A stretch of 41,430 nt of DNA from Desulfobulbus sp. (GTDB lineage: Bacteria; Desulfobacterota; Desulfobulbia; Desulfobulbales; Desulfobulbaceae), in assembly GCA_011051875.1 (NCBI GenBank), contig DRKI01000172.1, forward strand, positions 1 through 41,430, given 5' to 3'. Each line of letters opens with the position of its first letter. Position 1 is the stretch's first letter. The notes beneath the pieces were generated by a model. That model saw only the letters and a program-made list of their open reading frames with translations, was not told the origin of the DNA and made no database searches. Position numbers and translations under genes: made by a program. Shown here in pieces: positions 34,978 to 41,430 of this stretch.

Positions 34978-35106
34978 GCATATTTCACACAGGTCGTCGC
35001 GAAAGGTCCGGAGGCATATTGAAATATGCCGAGAAATCCCTTTTGTGCTGTGACGCAGCAGGCATGATGTTTTCGGGTCTTGCAGCAGATCGCTTGTGAA
35101 ATATGC
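34978..35106. repeat. Nested inverted-repeat element between the PilZ gene and pilT
   Basis: GCATATTTCACA (34978-34989) is the exact inverse of TGTGAAATATGC (35095-35106). Between them lies a second palindrome, GGCATATT-GA-AATATGCC (35013-35030), built from the same GCATATT core. The right arm ends 3 bases before the pilT stop codon. The layout resembles a small non-coding mobile or REP-like element; no open frame is inside. Confidence 0.75.
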
Positions 35107-35109
35107 AGG

Positions 35110-36192
35110 CTAGACCTCGGTGAAATCGGTCGGCGGTTTCTTGAGAAATTTCACAAACTTCTGTTTTTCCGTGCAGTTGATGTAGGCGTCTTCGGCACTG
35201 ATCTGCTTCTTTTCCAGCAGCTCCATGATGGCGTCGTCGATGGTCTGCATGCCATACTTTTTTCCGGTCTGCATGATGGAGGGGATCTGGTAGGTCTTGG
35301 CCTCGCGGATCAGGTTGCGCACCGCGGGGGTGCAGATCAGGATCTCCAGGGCAGCCACCCGCCCCTTTTTATCAACCCGTCGAAACAGGGTCTGGGAGAC
35401 CACGGCCTTGAGGGCATCGGCCAGGGTTGAACGGACCTGGCCCTGCTGGTTGGCCGGAAAGATCTCCACCACGCGGTCCACGGTCTTCATTGCATTCATG
35501 GTGTGGAGCGTGCCGAAGACCAGGTGACCGGTCATGGAGGCCTCCATGGCCAGCGAGATGGTCTCCAGGTCGCGCATCTCGCCCACCAGGATGATGTCGG
35601 GATCCTCGCGCAGGGCGCCGCGCAACGCGGCGCTGAAACTCTTGGTGTGGGTGCCGATCTCGCGGTGGTTGATGATGCACTGCTGGCTCTTGTGCACAAA
35701 CTCGATGGGATCCTCAATGGTCAGGATGTGGTCCTTCCTGGTCTTGTTGCACTCATCGATGATGGCGGCCAGGGTGGTCGATTTACCGGAACCGGTGGGA
35801 CCGGTGACCAGGACCAGGCCTTTGGGTAATGTGGCCAGCTTGGAGATGACCTTGGGCAGGCCGAGCTGCTCGCAGGTGAGAATGTCGCTGGGAATCTCGC
35901 GGAACACGGCGCCAATACCGTACTTCTGCTGAAAGTAGTTGCAGCGGTAACGGGCAAGACCGGGAATCTCGTAGCCAAAGTCCATGTCTCCGGTCTCTTC
36001 GAAGATCTTGATCTTGTCCTCGGGGCAAATCTCGTACAGCATGGACTTCAAGGTCTCGTTATCCAGGACCTTGAACTTGATACGTTCCATATCCCCGCGA
36101 ATGCGAAGCACCGGCTGCTGACCGGCCATCATGTGCAGGTCGGAAGCACCCTCGTCATTCATCAGTTTGAAAAATGCATCTATCTGGGCCAT
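35110..36192 (-). CDS. pilT: Type IV pilus retraction ATPase PilT
   Basis: Hexameric ATPase that retracts type IV pili, 360 aa. Clear motifs: Walker A GPTGSGKSTTLAA, Asp box TIEDPIEFVH, Walker B DPDIILVGEMRD, His box GHLVFGTLHTMNA, and the PilT-type AIRNLIRE counterpart AVRNLIREAKTYQIPSIMQ near the C-terminus. The N-terminal PAS-like domain begins DAFFKLMNDEGASDLHM. No pilB or pilin gene is adjacent. The region upstream has a duplicated extended -10 promoter followed by R2 copy C in the untranslated leader. Confidence 0.96.
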   Translation of the reverse strand: MAQIDAFFKLMNDEGASDLHMMAGQQPVLRIRGDMERIKFKVLDNETLKSMLYEICPEDKIKIFEETGDMDFGYEIPGLARYRCNYFQQKYGIGAVFREIPSDILTCEQLGLPKVISKLATLPKGLVLVTGPTGSGKSTTLAAIIDECNKTRKDHILTIEDPIEFVHKSQQCIINHREIGTHTKSFSAALRGALREDPDIILVGEMRDLETISLAMEASMTGHLVFGTLHTMNAMKTVDRVVEIFPANQQGQVRSTLADALKAVVSQTLFRRVDKKGRVAALEILICTPAVRNLIREAKTYQIPSIMQTGKKYGMQTIDDAIMELLEKKQISAEDAYINCTEKQKFVKFLKKPPTDFTEV

Positions 36193-36227
36193 ACGTCACT
36201 CCCTTGTTGTTCCATCTCAGATCCTGC

Positions 36228-36267
36228 CTGAATTGAACGTTTCACCCATCTGCAGTGGGAAGAAGAT
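36228..36267 (+). repeat. Dispersed intergenic repeat R2, copy C
   Basis: Begins CTGAATTGAACGTTTCACCC and continues ATCTGCAGTGGGAAGAAGAT. It matches copy B at 35 of 40 positions. It would be part of the pilT 5' leader. Confidence 0.85.
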
Positions 36268-36271
36268 ACAA

Positions 36272-36303
36272 AATTATACCACCTTTTAATTATACCACCT
36301 CTT
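36272..36303 (-). promoter_or_regulatory. Duplicated extended -10 promoter of pilT (16-bp tandem repeat)
   Basis: The 16-bp unit occurs twice (AATTATACCACCTTTT at 36272-36287, AATTATACCACCTCTT at 36288-36303). Read on the minus strand, each contains TGGTATAAT, an extended -10 element with the exact TATAAT hexamer. There is no good -35, as is usual for extended -10 promoters. The two predicted transcription starts would lie about 75-90 bases ahead of the pilT ATG. Confidence 0.6.
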
Positions 36304-36452
36304 CTTTCCTGAGTGATGCAGATGGATGAAAATCGCTCGGTTCAGATTGCATTGTCACGCGGTTCCCCGGCAACTCAAGACATTGACAATACCGCTGAAC
36401 TGCCCACCCGGCCGTCCCTGTCCGCCGACCGCGTACCTGGCCACAGGCTTAA

Positions 36453-36483
36453 CAACTCGTTGTTTTCACATTCTCAAAACTGC
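36453..36483 (+). repeat. Dispersed repeat R1, fragment copy 4
   Basis: Begins AACTCGTTGTTTTCACATTC and continues TCAAAACTGCA. It matches the minus strand of copy 1 (11333-11303) at 27 of 31 positions. The downstream part up to ACAACGTACC (36517-36526) may be a diverged body. Confidence 0.7.
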
Positions 36484-36550
36484 AAAGGACGCCGTATCTG
36501 TACAGGGACGCAGGTGACAACGTACCCTGCCGCATCCTGTCATCCTGGAA

Positions 36551-37234
36551 TCAGAATACAACGGTATGGCGGACATACTGCACGATTTCCTCGACATCAT
36601 CCATGACAGTGAACAGTTGCTGGTCCTCCTCCGCGATCTTGCCGGTACCATGGAGCTGCTCCGCAATCCAGTCGACCAGGCCGTTCCAGAAGGAGGAACC
36701 GACCAGGACAATGGGAAAGGGCTTGATCTTACGGGTCTGGATCAGGGTCAGGGATTCAAAGAGCTCGTCCATGGACCCGAAACCGCCCGGCATGCAGATA
36801 AAGGCCATGGAATACTTCATGAACATCACCTTGCGGACAAAAAAATAACGGAAAGCCAGGGGCAGGTTGACATACGGATTGCCCTCCTGTTCATGGGGCA
36901 GGTCGATGTTCAGGCCGATGGACAGTCCGTCCGCATCCATGGCGCCGCGGTTGGCCGCCGCCATGATGCCGGGGCCGCCGCCGGTAATAATGCCGTAGCC
37001 GTGTTCGGCAAGCCGCCGGGCCAGCTCCCGGGCCAGGTGGTAATCGGGATGGTCTTCCGGCGTCCGCGCCGAACCGTAAATGGTGACCGACGGCCGTTTG
37101 ATGCCGGACAGGGTGTCGAATCCCTCGACGAATTCCGCCATGATGCGAAACATGCGCCAGGAGTCGCCCCGGGCCATGTTGTCCAGGCAGTACTGGTTCT
37201 CGCGGGCCACCGGGTGACGAAATCTTTTCTGCAT
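36551..37234 (-). CDS. LOG family protein (TIGR00730-type nucleoside monophosphate phosphoribohydrolase-like)
   Basis: A 227-aa Rossmann-like protein. Motifs are VTIYGSARTP, IITGGGPGIMAAANRGA and MPGGFGSMDELFE, the last a variant of the PGGxGTxxE signature (Ser instead of Thr). LOG enzymes release the base from nucleoside monophosphates; in plants and some bacteria they activate cytokinins, while the role in most bacteria is unclear. The start at 37234 is chosen at the first Met giving a normal N-terminus; CGGAAT lies upstream. It follows the TPR protein gene by 37 bases and is the last of the selA-TPR-LOG group. Confidence 0.88.
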   Translation of the reverse strand: MQKRFRHPVARENQYCLDNMARGDSWRMFRIMAEFVEGFDTLSGIKRPSVTIYGSARTPEDHPDYHLARELARRLAEHGYGIITGGGPGIMAAANRGAMDADGLSIGLNIDLPHEQEGNPYVNLPLAFRYFFVRKVMFMKYSMAFICMPGGFGSMDELFESLTLIQTRKIKPFPIVLVGSSFWNGLVDWIAEQLHGTGKIAEEDQQLFTVMDDVEEIVQYVRHTVVF

Positions 37235-37271
37235 GCAGAATTCCGATCCTTTTTTTGTCGCGGTTCTTGAT

Positions 37272-39464
37272 TCAGGGCTGCCCAACGCCCGGCACCGCCC
37301 GCCGGGATGCGGGCCGGTCGGCCCCGGCCTGCCGCAGCCGGGCAAGCCCCTGCTCGGCCTCTTTCTTCTGGCCGCTGCGGCAGCGGCGCAGGGCGCAGAC
37401 CCGGCTGTAACAGGACGCGGCCGCCCGTTTTTTGCCCATGGCCTCGCAGATGCGGCCTTTGAGCAGAATGGCCGCCGCAGAACCACGCTGCAGCACGAGG
37501 CTCCGGTTCACAGCCTGCAAGGCCTCGTCCGGGCGTCCAAGGTACAGAAGGGCCCTGGCACGCCTGTACCAGTGACCCGGATGGTTGCTGTCCATGGCCA
37601 GGGCCCGTTCCAGCAGGCTCATGCCAACCTCCTCACCCTGTTCGCCCTCAATATAGAGCAATCCCAGCATACTCATACTCTCATCATCTCCCGGGAAGAG
37701 ACGCAGGGCCCGCTGCAGGGCCTGCATGGCCTCGGCAGGACTGCCGGTCTCCATGCACGACTCGCCGAGCAGACGGTGCAGGAGAAACTCCTTTTCTCCC
37801 TCCTGCTCACGCCGCCACCGTTCAAGGACCCGGCGCGCCTGTTCGTAGCGGCCGGCCTGGCAGTAGAGCCGGGCCAGCTGCGGATAGAGATCCCTGGCCT
37901 CGCTCATGCCGGCATGGAACTTGACCATGCAGGCCTTCTCCAGCTGGACCATGGCCTGTTCCTCCTCCCCTGCTGCCTGGTAACTGTAGCCCAGGTTGAC
38001 CAGGGCCATGAAATTGTCAGGCTCCTGCGCCAGGACACGTTCAAAACAGTCAATGGCCCGCCGGTGCCGGTTCATCCCGGCCAGGGTGACCCCGAGACTG
38101 TTCATCAGGTTGGTCTCATCCGGGCGAAGCCGCAGGCCATTGCGATATTCACGCACTGCCTGCCGGTAATCCCCCTGGTCGAAAAAATAGTCACCACTGA
38201 CATTGAGGCTCAGGTGATCGAAAAAGACCATTGAACCGGGGCCGTAATAGGAGGCGTGCAGCAGGGCCTTGCGGCAGTTGCGCAGGGTCTCGGTCCGGCT
38301 GTAGTCCAGGCAGGGCCAAGATGCACCGCCCAGGGACAGGCTCACCTCCCCGGGTGGTGCGGCAACGGCCCCGGCCAGCTCCCGCAGCCGTGCCTGGACC
38401 CTGGTCGGGGTCATATCGGGCAGAAAAAGCACGCCGGTGGCGCCATCCAGCTCGCTGAACCGCTCTTCCCCTGTCAGCAGGGGAACCACGCGGTCAGCCA
38501 GCCAGTTGTCCCGGGGCGGCGGAGCATCGGCCTGGCACAAGATCAGGCCGAACTGCCGTCTGCCGCGCCACTGGCGCTGCAGCCGCCGCAGAACAGCCCG
38601 GGGGGGCAGGGCCAGGGGATGGGTGGCCCGGTTCTTGAGCGTGGAGGCGTCGCAGAGACTGAACGGTCCACGCCGTTCCGCCTCATTGAGGGCCTGCCAG
38701 GCCTCGCCGAAACAGCGGGCCGCACCGCTGTCCGCGACCCGGGCAAACCCCACGTGCACGCGGCGGACGCCCTCCCGTTTCAACCGCCGCAGCAGGGCAT
38801 GCGCAAAGACCCGGTCCTGTTGCCTGTCATCATGGCCGGTAAGCAGGCCGAAAACTCCCTGGCCGAAATAGAACAGGGGGCCGCCGACCACGGCCTCGAG
38901 AAAGGAGGCAAGACGGCCGATCCTCTGCAGCCTGCCCATGGCGGTGCGCTGGAAAAACAGCACATGGACGAGATAGAACGAAAGCGCATCCCTGCCGCGT
39001 TGATCCTGCCCGAAAAAGACCTCGGCTCCCCGCCGGTGAAAGAACCCTGTTTCCGGATCAGTGTACGCGTGTCTGACCTGCAGCAGGCGATCGCAGAGGC
39101 TACGCCGGAACCCGGCCAGCCATTCCGGGTCCATCTTCCGGAGAAGGGCCGGATCGACCCCGGTCAAGAGCAGCACGGCCGGGACATCATCAGTACGGCC
39201 CAGCGGCAGCACAAGGCTGTCGCCGATGATGCAGGGCTCTCCATCGCGGCAGATGGCGGCTATCTCGCCGTCCGTGGCCGGCAGGACCGGTGGCTGGCAG
39301 CGCAGGGAACCCGCCTCCGGCGGCTGCCAGAAGCCGACCGTGGCCGGCAGTGGCTGCATGGACCGGACCTCGCGGACAAAGACCGGTTCCAGGACAAAAA
39401 AATCTCCAGGCCCCAGCGGCCGCCCGGGCTGGCAGGCGGGAAAATCGACAGAAAGCACGGCCAT
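37272..39464 (-). CDS. Tandem degenerate GGDEF-like regions plus TPR protein
   Basis: A 730-aa soluble protein. Residues about 130-270 resemble a GGDEF domain with lost motif: TDPETGFFHRRGAEV at the start, FYFGQGVFGLL where RxGGDEFxxll would be. Residues about 305-425 look like a second, with FSELDGATGVLFLPD in place of the GGDEF strand and a typical end (VSLSLGGASWP, then LLHASYYGPGSMVFFD). From about 430, TPR units follow to about 690 (GDYRQAVREYRNGLRLRPDE, AIDCFERVLAQEPDN and others). Catalysis is not expected. ATG 39464 overlaps the selA stop (TGATG), so translation is coupled to selA. The domain call is my own reading and needs a profile search. Confidence 0.7.
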   Translation of the reverse strand: MAVLSVDFPACQPGRPLGPGDFFVLEPVFVREVRSMQPLPATVGFWQPPEAGSLRCQPPVLPATDGEIAAICRDGEPCIIGDSLVLPLGRTDDVPAVLLLTGVDPALLRKMDPEWLAGFRRSLCDRLLQVRHAYTDPETGFFHRRGAEVFFGQDQRGRDALSFYLVHVLFFQRTAMGRLQRIGRLASFLEAVVGGPLFYFGQGVFGLLTGHDDRQQDRVFAHALLRRLKREGVRRVHVGFARVADSGAARCFGEAWQALNEAERRGPFSLCDASTLKNRATHPLALPPRAVLRRLQRQWRGRRQFGLILCQADAPPPRDNWLADRVVPLLTGEERFSELDGATGVLFLPDMTPTRVQARLRELAGAVAAPPGEVSLSLGGASWPCLDYSRTETLRNCRKALLHASYYGPGSMVFFDHLSLNVSGDYFFDQGDYRQAVREYRNGLRLRPDETNLMNSLGVTLAGMNRHRRAIDCFERVLAQEPDNFMALVNLGYSYQAAGEEEQAMVQLEKACMVKFHAGMSEARDLYPQLARLYCQAGRYEQARRVLERWRREQEGEKEFLLHRLLGESCMETGSPAEAMQALQRALRLFPGDDESMSMLGLLYIEGEQGEEVGMSLLERALAMDSNHPGHWYRRARALLYLGRPDEALQAVNRSLVLQRGSAAAILLKGRICEAMGKKRAAASCYSRVCALRRCRSGQKKEAEQGLARLRQAGADRPASRRAVPGVGQP

Positions 39465-40912
39465 CAGCAATGTCCCGTGGTCAGGACCCGGGTCAGGGTA
39501 TCGGCCAGCACCGCCACCTCGTCATCGGCCACGGTCCGCATGTCGATCAGGAACCGCTCCTCCTCGATCCTGCCGATGACCGGGATCTCCTCGTGCCGAA
39601 GGAGCTCCTCCAGCCGGTTGACACTGAACTCGGCAGGGGTCAGGGCAACGGCGCGGCTGGGCAGATTCTGTTCCGGCATCGCCCCGCCGCCAACCCTGGC
39701 CATGGTATCGGCCAGTGTCAGGCTGCACCCGTCGCCCACCGAACGGCGCAGCCGGCGCAGCAGCCGCCTGGCCCGCCGGTCAACAGTGGCCACAGGTACC
39801 GCGATCATGGCCAGGGTGGGGATGGTTTCAGTTACCTTTTCAGGATCGCGGTACAGACGGAGGATGGACTCCAGACCCGCCAGGGTGAACTTGTCGATCC
39901 GCATGGCCCTGTTCAGGGGATTTTTCTTGATCCTGTCCACCAGGTTCCGGGAGCCGAGGATGATCCCTGCCTGCGGCCCGCCCAGCAGCTTGTCACCACT
40001 GAAGGTCACCACGTCGACGCCCGAGGCGACCACCTCCTGCACCGTGGGCTCCTTCATCAGGCCAAAGCGACTCAGATCGACAAAACAGCCCGAGCCCAGG
40101 TCCTCCATCACCGGCAGGCCTCGTTTCCGGCCCAGGGCGACCAGGTCTTCATTGGCAACCTCGCTCGTGAAACCGATGATCCGGTAGTTGCTGCAGTGCA
40201 CCTTGAGCAGCAGGCCGGTCTCTTCGCCGATGGCGTTCTCATAGTCGCGGAGATGGGTGCGGTTGGTCGCTCCGACCTCGACCAGACGGGCGCCGCTGCG
40301 GGCCATGACATCCGGGATGCGGAACGAGCCGCCGATCTCGACAAGCTGGCCGCGGGAGACAATGACCTCACGTCCCCTGGCCAGGGTCTCGAGAACAATG
40401 AGGACCGCAGCCGCATTGTTGTTGACCACCAGGGCCGACTCGGCGCCGGTGAGCTCACAGAGCAGCTCCTCGACCAGACTGTAGCGGCTACCGCGGCGTC
40501 CGGTCTCCAGGTCGAACTCAAGGTTGGAGTAATGCATCCCGGCCTCGAAAATCGCCTCCATGGCGGAAGAGGGAAGAACGGAGCGGCCGAGATTGGTATG
40601 AATGATCACACCGGTACCATTGATGATCCGACGCAGCCTGGGCCGCTGCATCTGGCGGATCCGGGAATGGAAACGGGGCAGAAGTGCTCCGATCCGCAGG
40701 GCGGCCGGAGCCACAGGTTCACCGCCCAGGATGGCCTGCCGCACTTCAGCAAGCACCTCGCGCACGGCAGCCTTGATCACGGTACCAGGAATTCCGGGAA
40801 GATCCCTGTCCTGGTCCAGGGCCGCCAGGCATTCGTCGACCTTGGGGATGGCCTGAAGACTCTGTTGCCGGTCGAAACCGGAGGAAGGACCACTTTCTGG
40901 GCTCTGCTGCAT
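39464..40912 (-). CDS. selA: L-seryl-tRNA(Sec) selenium transferase
   Basis: PLP enzyme converting seryl-tRNA(Sec) to selenocysteinyl-tRNA(Sec); its presence implies that the organism makes selenoproteins. The 482-aa product has the SelA N-terminal helical part (IPKVDECLA), then INGTGVIIHTNLGRS, VVNNNAAAVLIVL, and the Schiff-base lysine K308 in TFSGDKLLGGPQAG. Length is normal. ATG 40912 is preferred to a GTG at 40951; neither has a strong ribosome site. selB and selC are not in the window, and no in-frame TGA indicating a selenoprotein was noticed. Confidence 0.95.
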   Translation of the reverse strand: MQQSPESGPSSGFDRQQSLQAIPKVDECLAALDQDRDLPGIPGTVIKAAVREVLAEVRQAILGGEPVAPAALRIGALLPRFHSRIRQMQRPRLRRIINGTGVIIHTNLGRSVLPSSAMEAIFEAGMHYSNLEFDLETGRRGSRYSLVEELLCELTGAESALVVNNNAAAVLIVLETLARGREVIVSRGQLVEIGGSFRIPDVMARSGARLVEVGATNRTHLRDYENAIGEETGLLLKVHCSNYRIIGFTSEVANEDLVALGRKRGLPVMEDLGSGCFVDLSRFGLMKEPTVQEVVASGVDVVTFSGDKLLGGPQAGIILGSRNLVDRIKKNPLNRAMRIDKFTLAGLESILRLYRDPEKVTETIPTLAMIAVPVATVDRRARRLLRRLRRSVGDGCSLTLADTMARVGGGAMPEQNLPSRAVALTPAEFSVNRLEELLRHEEIPVIGRIEEERFLIDMRTVADDEVAVLADTLTRVLTTGHC

Positions 40913-41111
40913 GGGAATGAAAACCGGGAAACCAAGGTTCACTGGGAACACCGGCGCGGGGTTGCCCGCAACCGGTGCGAGGATAATGCAATACCTGGTT
41001 TATGGTACGATAAAGCTGCAGCGAAAAGCAACGACAAAAATGGAATTGTTTCATGAGATCAGCATGTTTGGCGCCCCATGACAGGAAAATGATTCAACGG
41101 AAAAAAATCCA

Positions 41112-41140
41112 TTGACTTGATGTCTCCAACAGGTTAGATT
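41112..41140 (+). promoter_or_regulatory. rRNA operon promoter P1
   Basis: TTGACT (41112-41117), a 17-base spacer and TAGATT (41135-41140), followed by the GC-rich stretch CCCGCCTCG, a discriminator of the kind linked to stringent control. An A-run (41101-41107) lies just upstream of the -35, like an UP element. Confidence 0.7.
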
Positions 41141-41199
41141 CCCGCCTCGTTGCCCGATGGAGATCATCGGCTGACGCCTTCCCTCTCCCAAAAAACATG

Positions 41200-41228
41200 T
41201 TGACAACATTCGGGAAAGGAGATAATGT
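41200..41228 (+). promoter_or_regulatory. Possible second rRNA promoter P2
   Basis: Consensus TTGACA (41200-41205), with GATAAT at 41221-41226 (15-base spacer) or TAATGT at 41223-41228 (17-base spacer). It lies about 175 bases upstream of the mature 16S end. Confidence 0.45.
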
Positions 41229-41285
41229 TACTGCTACCCATCGCCATACCAGATGGGGGGCTGCCCATGTGGCGGCAACTGCTTT

Positions 41286-41300
41286 TTGATCTTTGAAAAC
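41286..41300 (+). promoter_or_regulatory. boxA-like antitermination site in the rRNA leader
   Basis: GATCTTTGAAAAC, preceded by TGCTTTTT, resembles the TGCTCTTTgAAAAC boxA sites found ahead of 16S genes where NusB/S10 complexes bind. Confidence 0.4.
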
Positions 41301-41398
41301 CAGACAGCATTCAAGCGGGCCGATACGAGACCGACCGCAAGGTCGGGGTAAGTAGAAGTCCAATCCTTGAAGTCAATTTGAGTGATTGGTCAGGATAT

Positions 41399-41430
41399 TG
41401 AACTGGAGAGTTTGATCCTGGCTCAGAACG
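41399..41430 (+). rRNA. rrs: 16S ribosomal RNA, 5' end only
   Basis: AGAGTTTGATCCTGGCTCAG at 41407-41426 is the universal bacterial 16S 5' sequence. The mature end is placed near 41399 by analogy with other bacteria, and the gene continues beyond the window. Confidence 0.95.

Larger units (their letters stand above)
36193..36550. other. Intergenic region upstream of pilT
   Basis: 358 bases without a gene. From left to right it holds R2 copy C, a 16-bp tandem repeat with two -10 boxes for pilT, a GATGGATGAAAATCGCTCGG block (36321-36340) followed by GATTGCATTG (36345-36354), and an R1 fragment (36453-36483). Confidence 0.75.
40913..41398. other. selA upstream region and rRNA leader
   Basis: 486 bases between divergent selA and the 16S gene. 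The right half holds two promoter candidates and a boxA-like site in plus orientation. No convincing promoter for selA was found on the minus strand; AT-rich sequence near 40985-41015 is the likely place. Confidence 0.6.

Noticed and set aside
1-41430. CRISPR array, prophage or insertion sequence
   Set aside because: No regular spacer pattern, phage gene or transposase seen; repeats found are short and non-coding.

Overview
This is a GC-rich, gene-dense chromosomal window from a Gram-negative bacterium. It carries lipopolysaccharide assembly (waaA), a MurJ flippase, PilT, many large sensor kinases, selA, and the first bases of a 16S rRNA gene at the right end. Gene content and base composition fit a deltaproteobacterium-type anaerobe (Desulfobacterota, perhaps Desulfobulbales). 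That placement is an inference; the 31 bases of 16S present cannot fix it. No phage, transposase, CRISPR array or tRNA was seen.

Layout. (1) 1-4426, minus strand: cobalamin nucleotide-loop assembly operon, alpha-ribazole phosphatase > cobU > cobT > cobS > cobD (cobD runs off the left edge). (2) 4703-8082, minus: a YfiR-like periplasmic protein translationally coupled to a hybrid histidine kinase with a degenerate and an intact receiver plus an HPt domain. (3) 8203-13970, minus: a tRNA-queuosine mannosyltransferase homologue, the K+ uptake pair trkH/trkA, shikimate kinase, and a large DUF89/ARMT1-like protein that seems to lack the family's metal-binding pair. (4) 14160-15155, plus: GYF_2-AIM24 protein. 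(5) 15373-18721, minus: a TerB/DUF533-type protein and a kinase whose sensor is a complete NMT1/THI5-type substrate-binding protein. (6) 19299-22041, plus: SprA-family metalloprotease, M18 aminopeptidase and lytic transglycosylase. (7) 22152-23216, minus: protein with EF-hand-like repeats. (8) purM (+), then an EF-G paralogue with mogA (-). (9) 27747-34847: murJ (+), rsmE (-), waaA and comEC (+), and a zinc-ribbon/PilZ protein (+). (10) 35110-40912, minus: pilT, a LOG-family enzyme, a protein with two degenerate GGDEF-like regions plus TPRs, and selA. (11) 40913-41430: rRNA leader with a near-consensus promoter and the 16S 5' end.

The intergenic DNA is not empty. It holds two dispersed repeat families: R1, a palindromic element of about 110-140 bp in four copies or fragments, and R2, about 40 bp in three copies. 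It also holds four short tandem duplications of 15-16 bp near gene starts, one of which duplicates an extended -10 promoter upstream of pilT. The least conventional proteins are the DUF89-like protein, the EF-G paralogue lacking the catalytic histidine, the GGDEF-like/TPR protein coupled to selA, and the bacterial QTMAN homologue. Functions below rest on reading the translated sequence and on family knowledge; no database search was run.
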